Origin: Endotrypanum monterogeii
Lineage: Eukaryota; Euglenozoa; Kinetoplastea; Trypanosomatida; Trypanosomatidae
Assembly (NCBI GenBank): GCA_000333855.2
Contig: CM007347.1
Coordinates: 783,992 to 847,991, forward strand
Direction of reading: 5' to 3'
Length of the DNA: 64,000 bases
The notes under the pieces were generated by a model. It was not told the origin of the DNA. It worked only from the letters and a program-made list of their open reading frames with translations, and searched no databases. Numbering within the stretch: the first letter of the stretch is position 1; each line of letters opens with the position of its first letter. This document shows, piece by piece, positions 10,807 through 21,231 of the stretch. Both the position numbers and the translations under genes were made by a program.

Positions 10807-13431
10807 TCACGTGTGTGGCCTTGGCTGGGGCGCAGATCCGTCGGACCAGTTAGAAAGGAGATTCAGCAGGGCCCCCTTTGAGGCGCCATGGCCGGCGGTA
10901 GGTGCTGCAGTGGCCAGCGACACCCTTCGCGCCAGACCTCCGTCATTCTGGGCACCGGGGAGACCGCCAAATGATAAAGCAGGCGTAGTCCCTTTGTGGG
11001 CGACAAGTTTCAGCGTCGGGCATGTCCCATTCACAGTCCCCGGCGCCGCATTCACCGCGGCCGCGTTCGATGCCGAGGGTGCTGCTTGGCGAGATGCAGC
11101 ACTGCCACCGGTACGGCGTCGCGTACTGTTAGTGCGTGGCTGCCTCTTAGCTGGGACTGCAACCTGTGCTGTATCACCCGACTCGATGCGAGCACGACCG
11201 CACTTGGGTGCACCGCTACTCTTGTCGTGAGTTTCGTCGCCTCCGTCGTCTGAGTCCACCACGTGAACAGCGATACCGTCATGCGAACCTCCAGTACCAG
11301 CTCTGGGGTCTGGACCATCGCTGCATGTCGCAAGACCCCCTGCACCGGAAGAGTGTGCGCTTCTCGTTCTTTTGGAGGGTGGATGCGCCGGTGGTACTGA
11401 GTGAGGAACGATGCTGTCAATTGACATTCGCCCTAACCCGTCATCAGGAAGCTCCTCGTGGTCATCATCGGTGTCAGCCTTCGCATCGACACCGCCGTAG
11501 TGTTGAGCCCGCTGGTTCGGTGCGCCACGCAACGCGCCGGCGCCGCTCTCGCCTCCCTGCTCGATGGCACGCTGGACAAGTTCCGAAACGGACGTTCGCG
11601 CTAAAAAACCGCCAGAAAACGCTTCACTATCATCACCACGGGTATCGTGTGTGTTGGTGACTGTGCCGGGTGCAGCGATGCGCATCATCTCGAAGGCATC
11701 GAGCTGACGTCTGCACTCCACTTGATGCAGCGATGGCAAAGCAGCCCCATCCCTGTTTCTTTGCCCACCCGCGACGGCATCCTTCTCGTTTTCCTCGGCA
11801 TCATCGCTCGGCTGCTGCTCCTGTGCACCCTCCAGATGAGCCGACCGCGCGTAGCGCTCATTCACGTGTCTTTTATGGGTAAAAACCTCTTCTGCAACGC
11901 GGTCTGGTCTCAAGATGGAGTCATTCGCGCCATTCTCCAGCCGGCGCCACACCGATTTTTGTGAGGTGTGCAACAACTCCATCAGCCGCTCATCAATCGC
12001 ATTCCGCTCACCCTTCTCTGCGAAAGCGTAAACCGCAGCGCTTAGCTCCGGCTCGGAGATAAGCGTACACGCTTTTTTGATGTTTTGATTGAAGACATCC
12101 GCAATCCTCACCCGAATATCGAGCGTAGTGAGCTGTGGCGCCGTTGGGACGATGAGACCGCTTGCACCTGCGCCGCCAGACCCGAGCACCGTGCCCAGGG
12201 TGCCGGCGCCCATCCGCCGCTCCGGCTTCGGTTTCACTGGCCGCAAGAGGTCACCTGGGTTAGCGACAACGTCAATGTATTGCTGGCCAAAGCGGTTGAA
12301 GTTGGGCTGAGGGTACGGCGCAGATGTAACATCCGTAAAGTCTACGGCCAAAAGAAGGAGCGGATATTTGAGATGTGGGTGAAACATCAGTACATCATCG
12401 GGAATGTGCTTCACCTGCTCCTCAGCTTCGCTGATCATGTTGACCATCACGCCATGCAAGAAGTTCTCCACAGCGTCCAGCGTTCGACCGTCTGGAAGAT
12501 CCTGCCGCAGCTCCACAGTGCGTCGCACAACAGGACGAACACTGCGCAACAGGTAAGGGGTTAGACGGTAAGACGTGCCGCGCACCTCGAGGATGCCGTA
12601 TTGCTTGGGATTGCACTCCTGTGCGGAGAGTGAGGTCATGATCGTGCTGCCAGGCTGCACAATATCAAAGCCGTCCGCAGGCTGTGGCACCATGAGTTGC
12701 TCATGCTCGTTTCCCCAAATGACGAGGTCCATGCCGAAGCCGGCAAGCATCCCCTCCATGATGCCATTTTTGGTGGTCCCGCCACGCACCCCTCGGTTCT
12801 GATGCAGGAGCAGTATGTTAAACCACTTGCGGCCTGGAACGGGTTTCGGGTACACAAACTGAACCTTCTTCAGCCGAAAACAACGATGCAGACGTTCATC
12901 ACGTACGTTACCGAGGCCGTAAAGCGCGATAAAAGTAGACCCCTTGCGCAGGAGCACTGGTTCGAGGATGATGTCATCCAAGGAGGTAACGTGGCCAAAG
13001 TAGTTGATGTAGCCGTTGGTAGCCAGGAGGTCGAGCGACGAGGTGCCGCCAACGGGGTCGTCGTGGTTACCGTGAATTGCAAACACGGGCAACGCGAGAT
13101 TGATATTAGGATCCTGGAAGTTGGCCATGGGCAGCGCGTGTGTTGAAAAATTTATCGCCGGGTCGCTCAGCAGCGAGAAGGGCACGGCTTTATTCCCAAA
13201 GACGTATTTTCGGAATAGTGAACAGGCACGGACAAGACAGCCGAGACTCGGCTTGTTTTCGTGGAATAAATCACCCCCGAGGAGCATCATATCTACGTCG
13301 TGCTCGGTGCGCGCCGCGCGCAGTACTTCCTCGAAAGTGGTGAAGCTGTCATCACCTCGTCGGGGGTCGCGCTCAGCGAAGCCAAGGTGATTGTCAGTGG
13401 TGAGAAGAATTTTGAAGGTGTTCTCCGACAT
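10807..13431 (-). CDS. MRE11: MRE11 double-strand break repair nuclease
   Basis: MRE11 is the Mn-dependent nuclease of the MRE11-RAD50(-NBS1) complex that processes DNA double-strand breaks in the nucleus. The calcineurin-like phosphoesterase domain (about 6-290) shows TDNHLGF (Asp13, His15), GGDLFHENKP (Asp54), HGNHDDP (Asn122, His123), LLLHQNR (His210) and WGNEHEQ (Asn241, His243), followed by the family's QPGST motif. Most metal and catalytic residues are present, but the motif normally written GHEHE reads GNEHE: codon AAC encodes Asn241 where most eukaryotes have a metal-ligand His. The capping domain follows to about 430. From about 520 the tail is acidic, Ser/Gly-rich and disordered, longer than the ordered core needs, as in other kinetoplastid MRE11 proteins. 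The start is an ATG at 13429-13431. Confidence 0.96.
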   Translation of the reverse strand: MSENTFKILLTTDNHLGFAERDPRRGDDSFTTFEEVLRAARTEHDVDMMLLGGDLFHENKPSLGCLVRACSLFRKYVFGNKAVPFSLLSDPAINFSTHALPMANFQDPNINLALPVFAIHGNHDDPVGGTSSLDLLATNGYINYFGHVTSLDDIILEPVLLRKGSTFIALYGLGNVRDERLHRCFRLKKVQFVYPKPVPGRKWFNILLLHQNRGVRGGTTKNGIMEGMLAGFGMDLVIWGNEHEQLMVPQPADGFDIVQPGSTIMTSLSAQECNPKQYGILEVRGTSYRLTPYLLRSVRPVVRRTVELRQDLPDGRTLDAVENFLHGVMVNMISEAEEQVKHIPDDVLMFHPHLKYPLLLLAVDFTDVTSAPYPQPNFNRFGQQYIDVVANPGDLLRPVKPKPERRMGAGTLGTVLGSGGAGASGLIVPTAPQLTTLDIRVRIADVFNQNIKKACTLISEPELSAAVYAFAEKGERNAIDERLMELLHTSQKSVWRRLENGANDSILRPDRVAEEVFTHKRHVNERYARSAHLEGAQEQQPSDDAEENEKDAVAGGQRNRDGAALPSLHQVECRRQLDAFEMMRIAAPGTVTNTHDTRGDDSEAFSGGFLARTSVSELVQRAIEQGGESGAGALRGAPNQRAQHYGGVDAKADTDDDHEELPDDGLGRMSIDSIVPHSVPPAHPPSKRTRSAHSSGAGGLATCSDGPDPRAGTGGSHDGIAVHVVDSDDGGDETHDKSSGAPKCGRARIESGDTAQVAVPAKRQPRTNSTRRRTGGSAASRQAAPSASNAAAVNAAPGTVNGTCPTLKLVAHKGTTPALSFGGLPGAQNDGGLARRVSLATAAPTAGHGASKGALLNLLSNWSDGSAPQPRPHT

Positions 13432-14379
13432 GCTGCACAGAAGGGAGGGGAGGAGGAGACGACAAACAGTGGATGGTTGGCCTGTGCAGGCCTGACAAAG
13501 GAGTCCACTGCCGCAGTACCGTCAGGTGCGCACACACCGTAGACTGCTTCGCTCAGTGAATCTGACGGAGTAGGAGAGGAGCGAGGGATGCGCACGTAGC
13601 GCCTTTGTACGCCGCTCTGAACACTGATCCTCTCTCGCCCTCTTCTATGTAATATATATGTATATGTATATGTATACTGTCTGGGAGAATGGATGTGTGT
13701 GTGTGTGTGTATCTGTATGTTGCGCACTGTCTCTTCTTTACGCACACACTGTGTGTGTGTGTGCGTGTATGGGTCGGTGTACACTCCAATAAATACCGGT
13801 GTATCTGTGAAATGTGCGCGCGGAGTAAGGACTTACGTCACGGGTATGTCTTTTATCCAAAGAGCGACGATGCAGCGACAGGCATCATAAACGCTGCTGC
13901 CCTCCGCTCACCGAAGACTGGCACTAGAAGTGGGGGGAGAGGGAGAGGAGAATACGTCGAACCCGGCTTGTGGTAGGAGGGCTACAGGAAACAAAGAAAG
14001 AGACCGTTCAACGCATCACGAGAGGAAAAAATAAGGAGGATATCACATGTTCGCCTCTCATCAAAGAAGCACCAACAAGTACACCACCACGAGACACCCG
14101 GTGCGGAACATAAAATGATCGAGCTACACCAGCATCACCGTCCCTGGACATGTCTATCGCAGCCCCACCCCTCCCCGGCGGAATATACTAGCCTGAGCTA
14201 CAGAGACATACCACATGTGACAGAAGAGTGAAACACAGGATAAGAGGGAGGGAGAAAAGGAGGGGGGAGTTGTTTCTTGGACGTTACGTAGAGGGGCCGC
14301 GTCATCCTTGCGCCATTAGCTTTAGTGCACACTCAAGTGCCTCGCTATGGATCAATCTCCCACCTCTGCCCAGCCCCAT

Positions 14380-14440
<61 letters not shown>

Positions 14441-14609
14441 AATTTCCTTCATACGTAAAAAAAAAAAAAACGGCCATTCATCAGCGATCAACGGAGGCGT
14501 AAAATGAGGACACCTCTCGGTGGACTCAAAATCATCACGTCTGCATGGCGCACAACGAATAAAACGCTTCGGCCCACTTTTTTTTTTTTTAACAGCACCA
14601 CGACAGCGA
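13432..14609. other. Spacer upstream of MRE11
   Basis: No gene supported. It includes a TA/TG stretch at about 13650-13678, TG tracts near 13693-13712 and 13749-13766, and the composite CA-TA-TG inverted repeat at 14380-14440, listed separately. An A run at about 14457-14470 and a T run at 14579-14591 lie near the stop of the next gene. Confidence 0.6.
14380..14440. repeat. Self-complementary (CA)n(TA)n(TG)n tract
   Basis: A CA run (14380-14404), a TA run (14405-14426) and a TG run (14427-14440) follow without interruption. Because CA and TG are complementary, the whole tract is an inverted repeat able to fold into a hairpin or cruciform with a TA core. It lies in the 3' flank of the 1267-aa gene. 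Confidence 0.85.
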
Positions 14610-17600
14610 TCACAACTGAACCCACTTAGGGAGCGGTGTATTGGTCTGGTAATCACGCACCGAATCCTTGACCGCGCGCACCTTGCCCGTCTTCTTATCT
14701 GTCTCCCACATGTGTGAGGGCAGAAGACCGGCACTGTTGCGGTGCATCGCCACCTCCGGGCGATTGAACTGTGGCATCGGGTGATGCTGTCGAACCTCCC
14801 AGTAGGTGCGAATCTTCTGTGCCTGCTTCCACGGGGTTACACCGTCCACAAACTGCAGCATGTCACGCACCTCGTTCTCGTAGTTACGTAGGTAGCCGTG
14901 CGGGCGAGCCTTGTAACGCCATGAACGGTTAAGAGAAAAGAAGTGACTTGTTCCGATGTTATCTGTGCGCATCGTCTCGTGAATAATGGGTTGGTCCGCC
15001 TCTTGGATAGAAATCCACTCCCATGGCGTGTACCGTGGCAAGTAACCCTGACGGACATAATCGCGGCGGTGCGATATAGAGAGAGGACGATGATTGTCTG
15101 CTCGTGAGGTGTCGAAGCTACTCCACTGGTCAATCTCAGTGATCTGCTTTGTCGTGCGGTACCTGGCGGTGACTGTATTGCTAGAGAGGCGCTGTTCATA
15201 CTTCTCGAGGAAGTGGTCGTCTGTGCCATTGGCGAATGCGCTGACAGATGTGCTTGCCGACGCCTTCTCATTGTTCGGATCAGCGACGTCGATGTAACGG
15301 CGCAGAGCGGAAGGGTTGTACCGACGCGACTCGTCCCCGACGGTACGCTCTGGGCCGTAGTAGCGACGCTGCCAGATCATCACATCGGCCAGCGGTACAC
15401 TCTGCACAACACCATCAGCATGGAAAGCCACTGTCACGAGTCGTGGGTCGGGATTAAAAAATGGCTGCCGAAGATACTCCACAATGCGGCCCCTCTGGAA
15501 GTCCCCGGCAATGGCACCCCCGTCCTCGTTCTCCCCTACATTACCTAGTTGCCGCCGCGCGCGCACCGGCAACCCTGGGCGAAGTCCATCTGCGTGTGTT
15601 GCTGGCGACCACCCCTCCTCTCGATCCGCCGTCGCTTTTTCCCATATCGCATCCTGTGTCTCGATGTAGTTGCCACGGTTATAGCTGTACTCACCAATGC
15701 CGTAGTCAAGGGCGTGATTATACTTGGTGCTCGCCGGCACCTCCAGTGGGTAGATCGAAAACACATCATCTGTCATTTCCATGGTCTCACCCGACTCGAG
15801 ACGAATCGAGAGTGGCGTCACGGTGCGCTCGCTGCCGGGCAGAACCCCGTACTCCTGGCCATCAATGCGCACGATCTGCGAGGGTGGTGTTGCACGACTG
15901 CTTACCGGTGCCTTATCCCCTGCGCTGGACAATGCGCTCTTCTCGAGCAGCCTAGCCGATATGGTCAGTACCGCCCCCGTCTCGGGATGCTGCACATCCA
16001 CCACGGGAACCCTGTAGCCCTGACCTACAACTTCACCGTACTGCTTCTTTTCACGGATGTAGCGACGGCCGCGTGTCATCTTTGCCCACTCGTTCAGCTG
16101 CGCATCTGACTCCTGCTTCACGTACTGCTGGTACATGGCACGCTCATCGGCGTCGAAGTACTTGAGCACCTCCTGTGGCTGCGCCCACTTGATGACAGGC
16201 TCCGGTGCCTTGCCCGCCACCTCCTTCATGAAGCCGCGGTTCCAACGGTGCTGGAATCCCTCAAACAACATCAGTCGATTTATGTAGCGACTGCTCAGGA
16301 TGTGCTCACGTGTGTCAGCGGTGTTCAAATCATCGGCGACGTGTTGCAGATGCAAGTTCACCGCGCCGCCCTCTGCCCGCACAACAGACTCGACAATGGT
16401 GGGAGAGGGCAGCACATACACGCCAAACCAATGGCGTAACGCTTCAGCATCGATCTTGACCTCCTCATCATTGAGGTGCAGCTTGGATGGGTCAAAGGGC
16501 GTCTTCTCACACAGCACATCCAGCGCACATATTCGCGCCTCCCGCTCAGCCGCCGTTTCGTTAGCGACCGGCTCCAGTCCGTGCAACAGCGCCAACTCAC
16601 GTCTCTGGTTGTGGTGCGCTCGATAGCGCGTGAACAGCTCCCACTCAAATGCCTCCGGTCGCTGCTTCCAGAGCGAGAATCCCTCAACGTCTCGGTACAT
16701 ACGAAACAGACGTTGAGCGCGAAAATCCGGAAATGGTTTGAAGTAGTCCAGTGGGCGCTCACCGCGAGCGTTACGATGCGAAAAGACAAACTCGTCAATC
16801 GACTGCTGAATAGGAACACCGTAGTGCGTCGTATTTCTCTCAGTCAAATCTTGCTCGCCATGCGCAACGCGATCCTCGCGACGCACCATATCAAAGCGGT
16901 TGGTAAGAAGATGACCGACACCTGTCTCCGTATTGCGTCGCATGTAGGGGTCAACGTGCTCGTCGGTCCGCGTCTGCCGATATGCGTCAGAGGCAAAATT
17001 AACGGCGTCGAGTAGCCGTTCATCGTTTGTGTGTTTTTTGAGCGTTCTTTTGTCCGGGCCGCCGTCCTGCACAAGTGCGCCTTGCCGCCCAAGCCCAAAC
17101 CGCAGCCTGTGCGCCTGCTGCTTGGCATCTTGCACGCCCTGACGTCGCGCGTGCAAACCATCGATCACCTCGTCTGTCAACGCCTCGCCAATCTTTGGCT
17201 CATCTGAAACTGTGTTCTGCGCGTAGGTCTGCCGCGCTTGTGCCTCTGTGTCAGGCAGGGCAGCTGAACCGCTCCTCATGTTATTCATTGCCTCCTCCAT
17301 GGAGGAAGGCGGAATGACCGATGGAAGCTGCTGCGCACCCTGTGGACGCCCTGCCCGCTGCGCCGCGTGACGATCCATATCGTATCCCTGGAAAGGTATG
17401 CGAGATGAGCGTTGCATGATCTTGAAGTCAAACCGCTCCTTCGCACGCAGCCCATGGGCGATACGCAGCTCCTCGTCCATTCCGTCATCTGCTGTGGCCG
17501 CATAGTCCTCTGCGAGCGCGTTAACAAGTTCGCCTCCACTGAGACCGGTGGCCGCTGCATACGACACACCGGGTGCGGCGGCAGTCGAGGACGAAGACGT

Positions 17601-18413
17601 GGCCGCGGCACGGTATCGGTCAAGCGTGGCCTGTTGGCGAACCTTCTCATCGCTTAGCGGCCCACTAGCCCGCAACTGGTCCATCGCCCCATACGAGGCG
17701 TTGCTCGGAAACGCGCCGGAGTAGCGATCAGCGGGGACCTGACGCCGCATGAACGCTTCACGGTCGGCGTCGCTAACCAATTGTCGGGAGGTCGCGCGTA
17801 CGTCTTTGGAGGCGAATTCGGTTGCGGCTACATCGTGTTCCAGCCAGCTGCGGCGCGCCGCGGCTGCCGCGTACGAGTCGTGTGCGCTATCGCTACCTTG
17901 CATGTGAGGGTAAGCAATCCTACCACCTTGCATAAAATCACGTGGCGCGTACTGTGGTGCATAGCCAGTTGCCGGGTCACGGTAGTAGTCCTTGTGGGCC
18001 AACCCGCCAAGGGGGTCAACAGGGCTCATGAGCTCCCGCTGCAGCCGCGATGCCCAATCTGAGATGGGCATTTCACCACCAGCACTGTATGATGAGGTGT
18101 GCGTCGGCGGAGGCATAGCCCCACCAGCGGAGTATCCGTCGTGCGGGGTACCCGCCTTGCCGAGCCCGCTTTTATTTCTCTCACGGCCGGCAGGTATTGA
18201 GGCCGAGGGAAAGGAGGAGGTAGGCTCAGTATTATCGCGAATAAAAGTGTGGATTCCACGCCCGCTGCCACGACCATCGCTGCCACTGTTGCCGCTGCTT
18301 TGCGCGCGCCACAGCGTCCTCTGAGCGGAGCAAGAAGAGAAGTCCGTGAGCGATTCGGCAGCCACGGTGGCACGGAAGACCCCGCCGGCGACGCCACAAC
18401 GACGACGCATCAT
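14610..18413 (-). CDS. Large conserved probable mitochondrial protein, 1267 aa
   Basis: I cannot name this protein with confidence. The reading frame extends eight codons further up, but its first codon is GTG, so I start at the first ATG (18411-18413). That start gives an N-terminus with Arg, Ala, Ser and no acids over about 20 residues (MMRRRCGVAGGVFRATVAAE), a typical mitochondrial presequence. Residues 40-450 are Ser/Gly/Ala/Arg-rich and partly disordered. From about 480 to the end the chain is dense in aromatic and charged residues with many Trp, Tyr and Arg (for example PLDYFKPFPDFRAQRLFRMYRDVEGFSLWKQ in shorter blocks, and HNRAFSR-like elements near the end), without transmembrane segments. 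Such composition is common among oversized kinetoplastid mitoribosomal small-subunit proteins. From memory the gene next to MRE11 in T. brucei has been linked to the mitoribosome, but I could not verify this. Confidence 0.85.
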   Translation of the reverse strand: MMRRRCGVAGGVFRATVAAESLTDFSSCSAQRTLWRAQSSGNSGSDGRGSGRGIHTFIRDNTEPTSSFPSASIPAGRERNKSGLGKAGTPHDGYSAGGAMPPPTHTSSYSAGGEMPISDWASRLQRELMSPVDPLGGLAHKDYYRDPATGYAPQYAPRDFMQGGRIAYPHMQGSDSAHDSYAAAAARRSWLEHDVAATEFASKDVRATSRQLVSDADREAFMRRQVPADRYSGAFPSNASYGAMDQLRASGPLSDEKVRQQATLDRYRAAATSSSSTAAAPGVSYAAATGLSGGELVNALAEDYAATADDGMDEELRIAHGLRAKERFDFKIMQRSSRIPFQGYDMDRHAAQRAGRPQGAQQLPSVIPPSSMEEAMNNMRSGSAALPDTEAQARQTYAQNTVSDEPKIGEALTDEVIDGLHARRQGVQDAKQQAHRLRFGLGRQGALVQDGGPDKRTLKKHTNDERLLDAVNFASDAYRQTRTDEHVDPYMRRNTETGVGHLLTNRFDMVRREDRVAHGEQDLTERNTTHYGVPIQQSIDEFVFSHRNARGERPLDYFKPFPDFRAQRLFRMYRDVEGFSLWKQRPEAFEWELFTRYRAHHNQRRELALLHGLEPVANETAAEREARICALDVLCEKTPFDPSKLHLNDEEVKIDAEALRHWFGVYVLPSPTIVESVVRAEGGAVNLHLQHVADDLNTADTREHILSSRYINRLMLFEGFQHRWNRGFMKEVAGKAPEPVIKWAQPQEVLKYFDADERAMYQQYVKQESDAQLNEWAKMTRGRRYIREKKQYGEVVGQGYRVPVVDVQHPETGAVLTISARLLEKSALSSAGDKAPVSSRATPPSQIVRIDGQEYGVLPGSERTVTPLSIRLESGETMEMTDDVFSIYPLEVPASTKYNHALDYGIGEYSYNRGNYIETQDAIWEKATADREEGWSPATHADGLRPGLPVRARRQLGNVGENEDGGAIAGDFQRGRIVEYLRQPFFNPDPRLVTVAFHADGVVQSVPLADVMIWQRRYYGPERTVGDESRRYNPSALRRYIDVADPNNEKASASTSVSAFANGTDDHFLEKYEQRLSSNTVTARYRTTKQITEIDQWSSFDTSRADNHRPLSISHRRDYVRQGYLPRYTPWEWISIQEADQPIIHETMRTDNIGTSHFFSLNRSWRYKARPHGYLRNYENEVRDMLQFVDGVTPWKQAQKIRTYWEVRQHHPMPQFNRPEVAMHRNSAGLLPSHMWETDKKTGKVRAVKDSVRDYQTNTPLPKWVQL

Positions 18414-19300
18414 GGTGAGGGAAATGAAGAAACACACACAACTGGCGCGCGGTCGCTACAGCCCACAGACGAGCAGACACACGAACACACAAGCCCAAGC
18501 CGCTGGGAGTGATGTAATGGCTCCGGATTATGAAGACGGGCAATGTGTGAGAAGGGGACCCGGCCCACAGACACGCAGACACTCAAACACACACACAGAA
18601 TACCTACATTTTTTTTTAATGTATGTATACATTTATATGATTATTATTATTTTTTTTTAAGGAGAAGGATGAAGAGGAGTAGATAAATAATGAAAAATCT
18701 GAAGAAAAGATACTGGCTTTTTTTTTTCCGCTGGTGAGCATAGAGGAAGAGGTGGAAGTGGGGTCAAACGTGGTGGGACAAAAAAAAAAGGGTCCAGAGA
18801 CCCTCCACACGCACACGACACCTTGGCATCAAGAAACTCACCCCGAAATATATATTAGAAAGAGAGAGGTATGGGTTAACTTTCATGACCTCACCGTTTC
18901 CCAGGGCAGAGAGAAGGAAAAAAGGGAGCGATGATATCAAACTCTCCACATTGGAGTGATGCTTTTTTTTTTTTGCAGAGCGGACGCCTCTCCTCTCCAT
19001 CCCCTCCATCCTTTGTCTCCTCTCTGTATGGGCTGTGGAGGTAAAGCACACGATCTACTGCTCTGAACCATAGCGTCGAACGCGGCGATGATAATGATAA
19101 AGACACAGAGGAGAATAATAAAACAAGTAGAAGTGGTATGTGCAATACGCAGATCCTTAACTTCATATCTCGAGGGGTGCGCATATGAGGGAACATTGAC
19201 GTCTTTTTTTTGTTTCTTTCGCTTTTCCGATAAATGCGGCTGTCATCATTCCAGCAGCTAATGTGCCCGGTGAAGCCACCTCTGACTCCTCACTTGCTCA
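18414..19300. other. Spacer between TVP23 and the 1267-aa gene
   Basis: No gene supported. It contains A and T runs at about 18609-18618, 18651-18659, 18719-18728 and 18963-18974. Open frames here translate to low-complexity Ser/Phe or Lys/Glu stretches. Confidence 0.6.
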
Positions 19301-20047
19301 CTAGACTCGCGAGGTACCAGTGACAGGAGGAGTGGTCGTGGTGGTGGTGGCGTTATGACCACTCCCGCCCAAGAAAAAGGAGGCGACCTGCCCTGCCGCC
19401 TGAGGCCGCTCTGCCGCCTGGGAAAGCATATAGGACGTCACCTTCTGCTTCGCATCGCGACGGCATTTGAAGTATCCGACAAAGTTCGCCCCTGAAAGAA
19501 GAACACCCGACAGAGTGATCGGGAGATATTTTAACGACAAGAGGTTGAAGAACAGCAGCAGCACCCAGATAAGGCAGTTCGCGGCAGTCGTCGCCCAAAA
19601 AAACCAGTTGTCGTACGCGTTCACGCGACTGTCGGAATCAGGGACACTCTCGAATATCCACTGCGCCGTCCCATCCTCCCGCACCTCGTTCCACCACCGC
19701 ATGGCAACTAAAATGCGACCGGTCACATTCTTCGTCGTCCAGAAGTCCGCGGCGAGGAGCAACACTGTAATGACGAGGAGCAGCACGTAACCAAGCCCGA
19801 AAATACCGCCTAGCAAGAACATCAGAATCGCTGCTAACTTGAAGCAAACGTGAAAAAAAGCTGCAATGGGATGCGCTCCCTTGTAGCCGCCCTCGTCCGT
19901 CGTCTCCACGGGAATAATTTGAGGCCCCTGCTCCACAGACGAAGGCTCGGAGTACTTCCAAACGTTCGGCTCCCCAAAGCTGGCACCTTCTCCACCCCCA
20001 ATCGGGGCACTATTAAAGTCAAAAGTTTGTTTTGTTTTTTGGTCCAT
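19301..20047 (-). CDS. TVP23: TVP23 family Golgi membrane protein
   Basis: TVP23 (DUF846/FAM18) proteins are four-span membrane proteins of the late Golgi and endosome involved in vesicle traffic. The 248-aa product has a hydrophilic N-terminus, then HPIAAFFHVCFKLAAI leading into two adjacent hydrophobic spans. Next comes the family's most conserved loop (AADFWTTKNVTGRILVAMRWW with WNEV and a W-x-F/W-x-S motif), then two more spans and a short basic-to-Gly/Thr tail. The frame is open to 20389, but that extension is Phe/Cys/Pro-rich pyrimidine-tract translation. A likely splice acceptor at 20179-20180 would exclude its upstream part. I therefore start at the ATG at 20045-20047 (MDQKTKQTF). Confidence 0.92.
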   Translation of the reverse strand: MDQKTKQTFDFNSAPIGGGEGASFGEPNVWKYSEPSSVEQGPQIIPVETTDEGGYKGAHPIAAFFHVCFKLAAILMFLLGGIFGLGYVLLLVITVLLLAADFWTTKNVTGRILVAMRWWNEVREDGTAQWIFESVPDSDSRVNAYDNWFFWATTAANCLIWVLLLFFNLLSLKYLPITLSGVLLSGANFVGYFKCRRDAKQKVTSYMLSQAAERPQAAGQVASFFLGGSGHNATTTTTTPPVTGTSRV

Positions 20048-21195
20048 CGCTGCAGGGATGGAAAATTTCAAACGAAAAAAATGAAAGTAAGCGAGCAAGC
20101 AAGAACGAAAGGAAAGTCGAGATACGTTAGAGGAGAACGCGGGTGCGGACGGGTGTGTTGCTGGGCGCGGTGGTGGGGCTATGGGAGGGAAAGGAAAGAA
20201 AAAAAAAGGAGGCCAGGGAAAGAAAGCGCAAGAGCAAATAACGAAGGCGACATCAAAAAAAAAGGACACAACACACACACACAGACACAAAAAAAAAAAA
20301 GAGCACAAGAAGTGGCGCACACGGATGCTCAATGACGACAACACCAAAGGGAATAGGTGTCCTCTGACACACAGCAACGGAACAATCAAGGAGAAAACAA
20401 AAAGTTAAATGCAGCAACGCTGAAAGTTCAACCGTGGGAGAACTTCGATGAAAAAAAATATTTCTGAAAAAAATAAGAACCGATGTACATAGCGCATCGG
20501 TGCACGCCGATGCGATGCCAGGATCAACGATGTGAGATCAGCAGAGTAGTATATAACATATATTATTATTTCAAAAGTGAAATGGTGAAATCCGAGGTGG
20601 AGCACGCAAAGAAAGGAGGCGATGGAGTTTGACAGCACGTCGTTGGCTGAGAGGAAGCCTGCGCGTAGACGCACATGAGACGGAAGCTACTAACATCACG
20701 AACTGTTGCGATGAGTAGCGAAACAGATACCGTGAACAGCCAGAAGAGAAGGGGAGGCGACCGACACATCGGCCCTGACTGCCCACCCCCGCCAAATCAC
20801 GCACACACCGAGACAGACGCCCCTCTCGGTAGACATGGACCCGTTGCTCTGTGCTGCAACATGCTCTGCAGTTGATGCTGCTGATTGGGGGATGCAAAGG
20901 GGGTACCGGCGTAGAGGTTCTTCTTCTGCCTTTTCTGCCGTGGTTTGGGGAAGCCTAGGCTATTTTCATTGGGTTTTGTTTTATTTATTTTTTTTCGGGT
21001 GGGGGGGCGCTCCTTTAACCTTATTGAGGCTGTGAAGATCCAAACGCGTGTGTCACTGTTTCTCCATCCGGCGGCGTGTACTTGCATACGTGCATGTGCA
21101 TGTATAAAGAGAGGGAATGGGAGGGAATCGCTGAAGGCGTCGTCGCCTCTGAATGAGAAAAGACATTGCTTAGTTACAATCGCGAGGCAGACATT

Positions 21196-21231
<36 letters not shown>

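Noticed and set aside
15461..16109. Plus-strand frames of 160-186 codons inside the 1267-aa gene
   Set aside because: They are shadows of GC-rich coding sequence on the opposite strand, with no motif.
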